This document shows positions 1 to 7,501 of a stretch of 8,674 nucleotides of DNA, piece after piece. The position numbers and the translations under genes are program-made. Position 1 is the stretch's first letter. Each line of letters starts with the position of its first letter. Origin of the DNA: CAZCBD01 sp964496755 (GTDB lineage: Bacteria > Bacteroidota > Ignavibacteria > Ignavibacteriales > Melioribacteraceae); contig CAZCBD010000121.1 in NCBI GenBank assembly GCA_964496755.1, positions 1 to 8,674 on the forward strand. The letters are read 5' to 3'. Under the pieces are notes generated by a model. The model saw nothing but the letters and a program-made list of their open reading frames with translations. It ran no database searches and had not been told where the DNA came from.

Positions 1-1375
1 CCGTTTCAATTGAATCGGGATGTACAAAATTAAATATTGGTTGCCCGATTATGTCGCTTAAAGATTTGGCATGTATTGTTTTTATAGCCATTTTATTGGC
101 AAATACAATTTTTCCTTCCGCGTGCACTATTATTGGAGTTGGAGAAGATTCCACTAATATGCGGTACCTTTCTTCGCTCTCTTCTAATTTTTTTTGGGTT
201 TCAATTTCCTTTGTAATATCTGTTGCCGCAAAAATCAGAACATCAACTTTGCCCAGATCATCAATTAGAGGATTTAATCTTGCAATAAAATATTTTTTAC
301 CTGTTTTCGGAAAATCAAAATTGATTTTAAATGAACTTGATTCGCCTTTATTTGCGGCGTGAAAATATTGAACAAGATTATTAAAAAAATCATTTACATC
401 TTTATTGAAATTAACGGATTTGTTTTCAAATTCCTTTTCACTTAATCCGAAAAGATTTGCAAAAGCACTATTAACCGAAATAAAGGTTTTATTTAAAGTT
501 ATTAACACAGTTGGTTCAGTAACTTTTTCTAAGGTTTTTTTGAAGTGAATGAGTTTTTTATTTGTTGCAATTGTTTGAGTTACATCTTCACCAATACAAA
601 ACAGACCGATTATTTTTTTTTCGGAATTCAACAAAGAGGAGTAGTTCCATTTAATTAGGCGAATTGAATTTGAGCTTTTAATTTCTATCGGTTCTAAGGT
701 ATTAAAAATTTTGTTAGCATCTGTTTCAGGATTTGAAATTAAATCTTTAAACTGATTTTCCAATGTGTTTTTAAATTTTTCAGAAATAAAAGATTGGAAC
801 CAATTCTTGCCAATAATTTTTCCCTTAGGCAAATCTAAAAGCTCGCATCCTTTATTATTTATGCTAACAATCTTTTTATTAACATCAATCGTAAGCAGAA
901 AAAGAGAAGCGGAATTAAAGTACTTTTCATATTTTTCTTTTTCACTTTTTAGTGAATCAAAAGCTAATTTACGTCCGGTAACCTCGGTTAAAATAATAAC
1001 CGCCCCTTCAATGGATTTATTTTTTAAGATTGGTTTTATACTAATATCAGCATAAAATTTAAGTCCGTCTTTTCGGTTTAAAGCAACATTACTTGTAATA
1101 GAAGGTTTTTTTTTACTGAAAAATGATTCGAGCAGATTGTTTGAGTTTGAATTAAATAAATTGGGGGAAAGATCATATAAAAATTCGAGCTTAAGAATCG
1201 AATAAATATTTTTTCCTATTAACTGTTTTTCTCTGGTGTCGAATAATTCTTTTGCTTGATTATTTATGTAATGGATAGAAGCATTTTTATCAATTATAAA
1301 AACCGCATCTGAAATGTAATTTAAAACATTAAGATTTTTTTCAAGTGATTTTTTTTTTAGAAATTGTGAATTCAT
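1..1375 (-). CDS. Multi-PAS-domain sensor protein, partial (probable sensor kinase or similar; C-terminus beyond window)
   Basis: The reading frame is open from an ATG at 1375-1373 to the left edge, giving 458 codons with no stop, so the C-terminus is missing. At least four PAS-like domains follow one another: residues about 17-135, 148-268, 278-388 and 402 onward. Marks are the repeated pattern of a predicted ligand-pocket strand (SDAVFIIDKNASIHYINN; TPIIVHAEGKIVFANKMA), an 'IGK/IGQ' turn, and the PAC-like closing phrases 'EVTGRK', 'GEDVTQT' and 'ATDITKE' before a linker helix ('KKLEESEERYRILVESSP'). No signal peptide or membrane segment is visible, so it is probably cytoplasmic. PAS arrays like this usually precede a histidine kinase or a GGDEF/EAL output domain, but no output domain is in view and the signalling type is unknown. 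The start has only a weak GGGG four bases upstream. A run of ten A lies at codons 6-9. The gene follows the TPR-barrel gene by 113 bp on the same strand, with no terminator seen between them, so co-transcription is possible. Confidence 0.88.
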   Translation of the reverse strand, partial: MNSQFLKKKSLEKNLNVLNYISDAVFIIDKNASIHYINNQAKELFDTREKQLIGKNIYSILKLEFLYDLSPNLFNSNSNNLLESFFSKKKPSITSNVALNRKDGLKFYADISIKPILKNKSIEGAVIILTEVTGRKLAFDSLKSEKEKYEKYFNSASLFLLTIDVNKKIVSINNKGCELLDLPKGKIIGKNWFQSFISEKFKNTLENQFKDLISNPETDANKIFNTLEPIEIKSSNSIRLIKWNYSSLLNSEKKIIGLFCIGEDVTQTIATNKKLIHFKKTLEKVTEPTVLITLNKTFISVNSAFANLFGLSEKEFENKSVNFNKDVNDFFNNLVQYFHAANKGESSSFKINFDFPKTGKKYFIARLNPLIDDLGKVDVLIFAATDITKEIETQKKLEESEERYRILVESSPTPIIVHAEGKIVFANKMAIKTIHAKSLSDIIGQPIFNFVHPDSIET

Positions 1376-1488
1376 TTTTCCCCGATAATATAAAAATTCT
1401 GATCAACGTTTAACCGGACATACACTAATCAAATTCCGAATTTTCAACATTATCGAAAAAATAATTGATTTTATAAGGCTCTAAATCA

Positions 1489-4359
1489 TTAAAGACTCCA
1501 GTAAAAAGATATTCTGCCGGAAACAAAATTATAACTGGCATCATCTCTATAAGTACTGCCAAGAGTAAGTAAGGCTTCAAAAGAAAAACCATCAAACGGA
1601 TGATATAACGATTTTGCTGCAAGTTCCCTTAAAACATAACTTCCTTTTAATACATATCCAAGTTTGCCGATAATAGTAAATCTAAAATAATCTGAATTTC
1701 TAATTATCCATTCTGCCCAAGCACTGTGCGATTCATAGTCACTTGGTGAATAATAAAGTTTGGTTGGATATTTATAATTTTGATAAAAGAATTCGTATCC
1801 TGCAATTAGGCTTTTATTAAAAATATATCCAACTCTAAGTTGCAAATCATTTCCTTGATTATGTATTTTCACATCTTCAATATCCATATATTGATAATAA
1901 CTGGAAAATTTTAATCTCATTGGATGATGATAATAAAAACCTTCCAGTTTCGAATAATGTACTCCGAAACGTTTATTTAATTCTACCAAAAACGGGGAAT
2001 ATAAAATAGCTCCGGCAAAAGTATAAAGATAATTTACAGTTAGTCCGCCTTCATTTTTAATCTCATATTTAGCATTCAACTGAAATTCATTTTTTGCTTT
2101 GAATCCGGGTGTATTTATTTTTCCGTAACCGAGAGTAGCACGAAGATTCTTATTAAAATTAAAGAACAAATATCCTTTAATAGAACTAAAAGGTCTGGAA
2201 TCGGTACTGTTTTCAATGTAGGTTCTATCGAAAGAAGCCCCTACCGCTAAAACTTTTGAAACGCCGAGTTCTAATCTTCCGCCTGCGTTAAAGTACCTGA
2301 AACCAAGTACATCGGAATAGAATGCTGCCGAAGGAGCAAACCCTATATAATTGGGAAAGGATTCAAGAGCAGCTTTAATACCTGTAACGGGAAACCATTT
2401 TTTTCTTAATTGAATTAATGCTACTTCGGAAGAATCTAGATCCCAAGTTAATAATGTATCGTAAACTGCACGAGCCGAATCGTAAGCTTTCATTTTGAAA
2501 AACGAATCACCCAAATAAATTCTTGCATCAAAATCATCGGGTTCTTCTTTTACAATTTCTTTGAACGCATAAACAGCATTGATAGAATCATTCATCATGT
2601 AAAAAACTTTTGCTCGTTGAATAGCTACATCATAATCATAACCATCTTTTAAAATGTCGGAATATAATAGCAAAGCTTTGTCGTAATTTTCAGCACAGAA
2701 ATTTACATCTGCATATTCTTTAAGAAGCATACTTGTAGGTTTTGAAATGTTTAAATAATTTTCATAATACTGTAAAGCTTCTTTGCATTTTCCCTCTAAA
2801 AATAATTCTCTACCGTCTTCCAAAATACTTAGATTTTTTTCTTCTTCGGCACGTAGTTTTTTAAACTCAATATTAGAAAGTAATTTTTGCAAACTTGTGC
2901 TTGCAGGATCAATTTTTTTTGCACGGTTTGCCAACTCCTGAGCTGCTTCAAAATCATCTTCATTAAGTCGCAGTGAAGCAAGAGCAATAATAGCCTCAAT
3001 ATTATTGGGCTGATTATCTAATACATTATTTAATAAGCTATTTGCTTCTTCAAAATTTTGAAGAGTCCAAACAAGTAATTGAGCTTTAAAAAGCTGATAG
3101 GTTAAATTATTCGGTTCTTGTTGAATTACTTTATTTATTAATTCTAAAGCCTTATCAAAATCTTTAATCCATGCCGTTACTCTTGCGTATTGATAAAGCA
3201 AGATAGGATTTGATTCATCGGGATATTCGTTAAAATAATTTTCTAAAAGTTGTAAGGCTTCTTCATATTTGTTTAAATACTCGTAATACTGAGTTAGTTG
3301 AATTAAAGTAGTTTTATCGTAAGGTGTTTCTTCCAATCTCTTTTTTGCAAGTTCAACGTTATTATTATAAATGCTATCTCTGAAAGAAATAATGAAGTCC
3401 CATTTTTTATTGAACAAAGATGTATCACCGGGAGCAGAGGATAAAATTTGGAGTTGTTGATACGCTTCTTCAATTCTTTTTTCTTTAATTAATTCATCGA
3501 TTAGTTTATATCTAATTTTATATCTATTTGGTTTTTTCTTCAATAAACGATAGTAATAATCAATCTTGTAAACTTTTTCAAAAGAACGCGGTTGATAATC
3601 CCGCACATAATACTTCCCCTTGGCTTTGTCTAAGCCTTCAGCCGCTTCTTTGAAATAAGGCCTAAAACTCAAAGCGGTTTCAATAGCTTTAATTGCATTT
3701 TTACGATTTCCCACCCACATTGTAAAGTGTCCGTATTTGCTCCAAAGACGCCAATCCTCAGGATATCGTTTTACAAATTTTTTAAGTACTATTTCTCCTT
3801 TTTTTATGTGTCCAATTTTGATCAATATTTCGGTATAGCAAATAATTTCGTATGGCGAAGCATTATCATCTTTTGCTAAATATTTATCGTACCAAATTTC
3901 AGCTTTTTTCCATTCTTCCATCCAGCGATATGCTTTTCCTATTTCTAAATAATTAAAAGGATTTGAAGGATCAATTGCAATTTCTCTTTTATATCCATCT
4001 ATATTCTTCCTTAATTGTGCATACCATATTCTAATAACATTATTCAAATGTTCCGATATGTTCTTTTTCAACTCTGCGGTTGCTGTTTTATCAGAAACAG
4101 CTAAATGTTTTGCCCGTCTGAAATCCAATACGGCATATTGATATTTTTTCCGATATTCAAAACAGGTTGCTCTTAAAAAATAATTTTCTGCTATTCTAGG
4201 TTTTGAAGTAATAACTTTATTCAATAAATCGATAGCTTCACCGTAACGTTCCGCTTGCATGTGTTTTAATGCCATTTGCTTTAGATTTGATGCTTTATTT
4301 TGAGAATAAATTTGAATTGTTAACAAAAAGACAAGTAGGCAGAAAATTATTTTTCTCAT
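1489..4359 (-). CDS. Periplasmic TPR protein with C-terminal outer-membrane beta-barrel (PgaA/BcsC-like or YaiO-like architecture)
   Basis: This 956-residue protein starts at ATG 4359, preceded by AAAGG with a 7-base gap. Residues 1-20 are a Sec signal peptide (basic MRK, hydrophobic FCLLVFLLTI, then IYSQ). Residues about 24-640 are helical and rich in tetratricopeptide repeats; clear units include 'AERYGEAIDLLNKVI', 'LNKYEEALQLLENYF', 'IKDFDKALELINKVIQQEP', 'CAENYDKALLLYSDIL' and 'MKAYDSARAVYDTLL'. Residues about 670-956 change to alternating hydrophobic/polar segments with many aromatic residues and glycines, ending in SFYWSL, as in an outer-membrane beta-barrel; I can delimit roughly 14-16 strands by eye. 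Signal peptide, TPR superhelix and C-terminal barrel is the domain order of the polysaccharide exporters PgaA and BcsC; TPR fusions to a YaiO-type barrel are the main alternative. It follows the MBOAT/SGNH operon, which fits a role in export or assembly of a modified polymer, but that role is inferred. It probably has its own promoter. Confidence 0.85.
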   Translation of the reverse strand: MRKIIFCLLVFLLTIQIYSQNKASNLKQMALKHMQAERYGEAIDLLNKVITSKPRIAENYFLRATCFEYRKKYQYAVLDFRRAKHLAVSDKTATAELKKNISEHLNNVIRIWYAQLRKNIDGYKREIAIDPSNPFNYLEIGKAYRWMEEWKKAEIWYDKYLAKDDNASPYEIICYTEILIKIGHIKKGEIVLKKFVKRYPEDWRLWSKYGHFTMWVGNRKNAIKAIETALSFRPYFKEAAEGLDKAKGKYYVRDYQPRSFEKVYKIDYYYRLLKKKPNRYKIRYKLIDELIKEKRIEEAYQQLQILSSAPGDTSLFNKKWDFIISFRDSIYNNNVELAKKRLEETPYDKTTLIQLTQYYEYLNKYEEALQLLENYFNEYPDESNPILLYQYARVTAWIKDFDKALELINKVIQQEPNNLTYQLFKAQLLVWTLQNFEEANSLLNNVLDNQPNNIEAIIALASLRLNEDDFEAAQELANRAKKIDPASTSLQKLLSNIEFKKLRAEEEKNLSILEDGRELFLEGKCKEALQYYENYLNISKPTSMLLKEYADVNFCAENYDKALLLYSDILKDGYDYDVAIQRAKVFYMMNDSINAVYAFKEIVKEEPDDFDARIYLGDSFFKMKAYDSARAVYDTLLTWDLDSSEVALIQLRKKWFPVTGIKAALESFPNYIGFAPSAAFYSDVLGFRYFNAGGRLELGVSKVLAVGASFDRTYIENSTDSRPFSSIKGYLFFNFNKNLRATLGYGKINTPGFKAKNEFQLNAKYEIKNEGGLTVNYLYTFAGAILYSPFLVELNKRFGVHYSKLEGFYYHHPMRLKFSSYYQYMDIEDVKIHNQGNDLQLRVGYIFNKSLIAGYEFFYQNYKYPTKLYYSPSDYESHSAWAEWIIRNSDYFRFTIIGKLGYVLKGSYVLRELAAKSLYHPFDGFSFEALLTLGSTYRDDASYNFVSGRISFYWSL

Positions 4360-4405
4360 AAATTTACCTTTTGAGGTTTACAAAAGTATATAAACTATCT
4401 TTGAT

Positions 4406-4433
4406 AATATAAAATACGTTTTAAACTTTGCAA
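4406..4433 (-). promoter_or_regulatory. Candidate sigma70-like promoter for the TPR-barrel gene
   Basis: Read on the minus strand, TTGCAA (4433-4428) and TATATT (4411-4406) are separated by 16 bases. They match the -35 and -10 consensus at 4/6 and 5/6 positions. This would place a start near 4399 and a leader of about 40 bases before the ATG at 4359. The region is very AT-rich, so chance matches are easy. Just downstream a TACTTTTG (resembling the Bacteroidota -7 element TAnnTTTG) is an alternative, but it lacks a matching TTTG at the expected upstream distance. Confidence 0.3.
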
Positions 4434-4446
4434 AATTATTTGAAGT
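4433..4446. repeat. Direct repeat copy 1 (14 bp) in the intergenic gap
   Basis: AAATTATTTGAAGT occurs here and again at 4510-4523, 77 bp apart. Similarity continues after a 4-base gap: copy 1 is followed by ATTTACAA, copy 2 by TAAG and then TATTTAGAA. The two copies flank the terminator-like hairpin. No function is evident; in DNA this AT-rich a 14-bp match is suggestive only. Confidence 0.45.
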
Positions 4447-4467
4447 ATTTACAAATCTTTTTTAAAG

Positions 4468-4494
4468 AAAGGCTAAACAGTTTGAACAGCCTTT
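4468..4494 (-). terminator. Hairpin after the MBOAT gene, probable weak terminator
   Basis: An inverted repeat AAAGGCT (4468-4474) / AGCCTTT (4488-4494) can form a perfect 7-bp stem with a 13-base loop. It lies 36 bases past the stop codon of the MBOAT gene. On the minus strand the stem is followed by CTTTAAAAAAG, so the U-tract is short and interrupted. This fits partial intrinsic termination at the end of the acyltransferase operon, or a processing or stability hairpin. It separates that operon from the TPR-barrel gene. Confidence 0.5.
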
Positions 4495-4509
4495 GATATA
4501 TTTAAGCTT

Positions 4510-4523
4510 AAATTATTTGAAGT
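4510..4523. repeat. Direct repeat copy 2 (14 bp) in the intergenic gap
   Basis: Identical to 4433-4446 and located just after the MBOAT stop codon in transcription order. Together the two copies bracket the hairpin at 4468-4494. This could be a small local duplication or a paired binding site; nothing in the sequence decides between these. Confidence 0.45.
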
Positions 4524-4530
4524 TAAGTAT

Positions 4531-5997
4531 TTAGAACTGAAAATAAATAAACGGTTGAATATCTGAAGATTTCACTTGTATAACAAGCCAAATAACAAAT
4601 ACAATAATTAATGCATGAACAAAAGCTGGCATTTTTGCAACAACTTTCTGAGTATATTCTTCAGAAGATTTCGGAAGAAAATGTAAAATAAACCCAACAA
4701 TCATTAAAATAAAGACAGCAGTGTAACCACTTATAAATTGTAAAAATACACCTGCATGAAACGCATTGAAAATCTGACTTATCATTTCAAAACCGGTTTG
4801 AAAATCACTTGCTCTAAAAAAGATCCAACACAAACAAACAATATGAAAAGTAATAAATACTCCCAGAATTTTAGTAAATTTATTTTTTGCAACAAGCTTA
4901 AGAATTTTCAAGAATTTCTCTACGGCAAGAGCAAATCCATGAATGCCTCCCCAAATTACAAATTTCCAATTTGCACCATGCCACAAACCTCCCAAAAGCA
5001 TCGTGAGCATTAAATTCCTGTACTGTTTTATTTTCCCTTTTCTATTTCCACCAAGCGAAATATATAAATAATCTTTTAACCAAGATGAAAGTGAAATATG
5101 CCAACGCCGCCAAAACTCTGTTATACTTCCCGATTGATATGGCGAATCAAAATTTATTGGAAGTCGGAAACCCAATAATAATGCCAGCCCAATTGCCATG
5201 TCAGAATATCCGGAAAAATCACAATAAATTTGCAAAGCATATCCATAAAGTGCCATTAAATTTTCTACACCGGTATATCGCAACGGCATTTCAAAAACTC
5301 TATCAATAAAATTTATACTAATGTAATCTGCAATCACAGCTTTTTTGAATAATCCCGCTGCAATTAAAAATACCGCTTTGCTTATATCAATATCTCTAAT
5401 TTCTAAATTCTGGTGTATCTGTGGCAAAAAATCTTTTGCTCTTACTATTGGACCGGCAACCAGTTGCGGAAAAAACGAAACAAAAAACAAAAAATCAGTG
5501 AATTTTTCTTCCGGCTTCAATACCCCTCTGTAAATATCGATTGAATAACTGAGGGACTGAAATGTAAAGAAAGAAATTCCTACCGGCAAAAAGATTTCCG
5601 CCATATCCAAATGGGCCAACCCTACACTATTCAATGTATCGAAAAAGAAATTTGTGTATTTAAAATATCCTAATATCCCGAAATTTGTTAGAATACTTAA
5701 AATTAGAAAAAATTTTCGTTTTACTTGCGAAGTTTCAGCAGCTATTTTCTTGCCCGCAATAAAATCGATAATCGAGCTAAGAATAAGAAGATAGAAAAAT
5801 ATACCGCTTGATTTGTAATAAAAGTAGAGAGAAAAAATCATTAAGTAAATTGAACGAGCTTTTGTGTTTTTGAAAAAAATTTGATAAAACACCAAGCAAG
5901 CCAAAAAGAAATACAAAAAGAATCCACTATTAAATAGCATCGGAGAATCAGGATTATACTCAATAATTTTCAATAAATTAGAAAAAAAATCAGCCAT
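4531..5997 (-). CDS. AlgI-type MBOAT membrane-bound O-acyltransferase
   Basis: A 488-residue polytopic inner-membrane protein, near the usual length of the AlgI family (about 470-520). Family landmarks in order: 'LGYFKYTNFF' (109-118), 'LPVGISFFTFQSLSYSIDIYRG' region (137-158), 'AGPIVRAKDFLPQ' (181-193), 'CDFSGYSDMAIG' (259-270), 'TEFWRRWHISLSSWLKDYLY' (293-312) followed by 'LGGNRKG', 'LLGGLWHGANW' (334-344) with His340 at the invariant catalytic histidine position, 'CWIFFRA' (390-396), and a terminal 'PFIYFQF'. All key residues, including His300 and His340, are intact. Relatives (AlgI, WssH, PatA, DltB) take an acyl group from a cytoplasmic donor and pass it through the membrane to a periplasmic partner that acylates alginate, cellulose, peptidoglycan or teichoic acid. 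The gene starts 14 bp after the upstream SGNH gene, with GAGAG seven bases before the ATG, so the two are almost certainly co-transcribed. I leave the symbol empty because the acceptor polymer is not determined. Confidence 0.95.
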   Translation of the reverse strand: MADFFSNLLKIIEYNPDSPMLFNSGFFLYFFLACLVFYQIFFKNTKARSIYLMIFSLYFYYKSSGIFFYLLILSSIIDFIAGKKIAAETSQVKRKFFLILSILTNFGILGYFKYTNFFFDTLNSVGLAHLDMAEIFLPVGISFFTFQSLSYSIDIYRGVLKPEEKFTDFLFFVSFFPQLVAGPIVRAKDFLPQIHQNLEIRDIDISKAVFLIAAGLFKKAVIADYISINFIDRVFEMPLRYTGVENLMALYGYALQIYCDFSGYSDMAIGLALLLGFRLPINFDSPYQSGSITEFWRRWHISLSSWLKDYLYISLGGNRKGKIKQYRNLMLTMLLGGLWHGANWKFVIWGGIHGFALAVEKFLKILKLVAKNKFTKILGVFITFHIVCLCWIFFRASDFQTGFEMISQIFNAFHAGVFLQFISGYTAVFILMIVGFILHFLPKSSEEYTQKVVAKMPAFVHALIIVFVIWLVIQVKSSDIQPFIYFQF

Positions 5998-6011
5998 AAA
6001 AAAACTCTCGG

Positions 6012-7490
6012 TTATCTTTTGGAATAAGCATCGATTAAAGCATCACTAAGCATTGCCGCAACCTTTTTTGCTCCGGCTAATGTAAAATGAGTATAATCTC
6101 TAGAAGCTAGAGGTGGATTAGCTTTTACCCATTTATCCATCGCATTTTTTCCACCCATTGCTTCAAATAAATTCCAAAAAGCGATTTTTGTTTTTTTCGC
6201 AATCTTCATTTGGGCTCTAATTAAGCCGGGAATACTTGGATTGGTTAAAAATTTCGATCCTTTTTTTATACTTTTATCGCCTACTCCAACAAGTAAAATA
6301 CTCGTTTTAGGAAAGGCTTTTTTTATTTTCTTAATCGCTTTAATCATTTCTTTTTCGTACCAAGTGTAATCTGTTGATTTACTTGTACCTGTAATATTTA
6401 AACCGAATTGCAAAATGATTAATTTATAGTCTAATTCTTTAGCAAATTCTTTTAAGATTTTATTATTTAATTCGTTTAATGAAACTCCCGAATTACCTCT
6501 CAGCGGAAAATTATCTACTATCACACCATTGCCATTTTCCAAACTTACGCAAAAGAAATGAGCTTGATTTTTTTGAGGAATTTCAATTCTAACTTCTTTT
6601 GCTTTTCTTTTTGATGATACTTCGGCCACCTGTAAATTTGTACCGGGCTTCAAAGAAACTTTTTGAGCTTTCTTTCTGTCGAATAAAACCCTTATAGTAG
6701 ATTTTTTTGCGTTGGTATAAAATAGTTTTATTTTTTTGAAATTTTTCAATTTTCTATATCGACTTGTTGCTCTATACTGAATCCAACTGTTTCTTTGTGG
6801 AATAAAAACTTCACCGTTTATTCCGAGTTTATATTTTTTTGGATTTGCAGTATAAATAGATGCATTTTCAAAAGTATCTGAAAACGAATGAGTTACGGTT
6901 GGCCTGAAACTAACATCTTGCGACGTAATTGCTAACATACCAAGAGCACTTCCACCGAATTTTTTTTGCAAACGATCGCGAAGTTCCGATGTAATATTAT
7001 CACCTTCTATTGCAGAATCGCCATAATGAGCAATTCGGACTACTTGTTTTTTAGAATTCTTAAGTGCATCAAAAAAGTATTTCATCTGTACAAGATTACC
7101 TTGTATTTTTACTTTTTTAAATTTAATTGCGGAAGCAAAATAATTATCAATTTTCGTATTAATAAACTTTCCAAAAAAATCCGGAATTAAACTTGCATAA
7201 TTCAATTCCAAAAGATTTTGATTTATTCTATTTGTTTGAATACTATCTATACTATCATCAGAACTATCTTCATTAGCGGTTGAATCATCATCAAAAAAAC
7301 TATCATCAAAATTAAAATCCGCTTCCTCTTCTTCAGCAGAAAAATCCGAAAAAATATCTACCGGTTTTAATTCGATACCGAAAATTGTTTTGTTTGTTGG
7401 TAAAAAAGAAAGTATCGCTAAAATCACAAAAACATAAGTTGTTAATTTTAACGATTTCATAGAATCTTTTTTCGTAGAATTCTTTTTCAT
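6012..7490 (-). CDS. Membrane-anchored SGNH/GDSL-type protein, probable acyltransferase or esterase partner of the MBOAT (AlgJ/PatB/Ape1-like role)
   Basis: A 492-residue protein with a short basic N-terminus and one hydrophobic segment (about 17-30), probably an uncleaved anchor placing the rest in the periplasm. Residues 45-82 form a linker with 17 Asp/Glu and no Lys/Arg. The SGNH elements follow: block I 'HYGDSAIEGD' (155-164) with Ser159 as nucleophile; a glycine block 'RGNSGVS' (331-337); block III 'QFGLN' (361-365) with Asn365 but without the Asp of the common GxND form; and block V 'RDYTHFT' (464-470) with Asp465 and His468. Between blocks I and II, residues about 195-325 look beta-rich and lysine-rich, suggesting an inserted accessory domain as reported for peptidoglycan O-acetylesterase Ape1. 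Such proteins transfer or remove acetyl groups on envelope glycans. The start at Met1 has GAGGA four bases upstream; Met11 is a poorer alternative. Neighbours at 11 and 14 bp spacing support one operon. Direction (transferase or esterase) cannot be told. Confidence 0.85.
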   Translation of the reverse strand: MKKNSTKKDSMKSLKLTTYVFVILAILSFLPTNKTIFGIELKPVDIFSDFSAEEEEADFNFDDSFFDDDSTANEDSSDDSIDSIQTNRINQNLLELNYASLIPDFFGKFINTKIDNYFASAIKFKKVKIQGNLVQMKYFFDALKNSKKQVVRIAHYGDSAIEGDNITSELRDRLQKKFGGSALGMLAITSQDVSFRPTVTHSFSDTFENASIYTANPKKYKLGINGEVFIPQRNSWIQYRATSRYRKLKNFKKIKLFYTNAKKSTIRVLFDRKKAQKVSLKPGTNLQVAEVSSKRKAKEVRIEIPQKNQAHFFCVSLENGNGVIVDNFPLRGNSGVSLNELNNKILKEFAKELDYKLIILQFGLNITGTSKSTDYTWYEKEMIKAIKKIKKAFPKTSILLVGVGDKSIKKGSKFLTNPSIPGLIRAQMKIAKKTKIAFWNLFEAMGGKNAMDKWVKANPPLASRDYTHFTLAGAKKVAAMLSDALIDAYSKR

Positions 7491-7501
7491 AAAATCCTCA
7501 T

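Noticed and set aside
51..1055. Plus-strand open frames of 103 and 96 codons over the left part
   Set aside because: They lie opposite a continuous minus-strand frame with clear PAS domains; their translations are low-complexity and show no family features.
1376..1488. Promoter for the PAS sensor gene (TTAAAC, 17 bases, TATTAT on the minus strand)
   Set aside because: The -35 match is poor and the -10 lies only about 9 bases from the ATG, which would make a nearly leaderless transcript; too weak to list.
1425..1622. A 65-codon minus-strand frame overlapping the end of the TPR-barrel gene
   Set aside because: About two thirds of it is out of frame inside the barrel coding sequence, with no ribosome binding site; it looks like an overlap shadow.
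4756..5533. Plus-strand frames of 85, 74 and 62 codons
   Set aside because: They are antisense to the well-supported MBOAT gene and have no recognisable features.
6966..7190. Plus-strand frame of 74 codons
   Set aside because: It is antisense to the larger SGNH gene across its nucleophile motif; no protein features are visible.
7488..7501. Four-codon mini-ORF (ATG AGG ATT TTA TGA) between the two SGNH genes, overlapping the next ATG
   Set aside because: Its bases are explained by the stop-to-start spacer that carries the GAGGA ribosome binding site; translation coupling through it is possible but unsupported.
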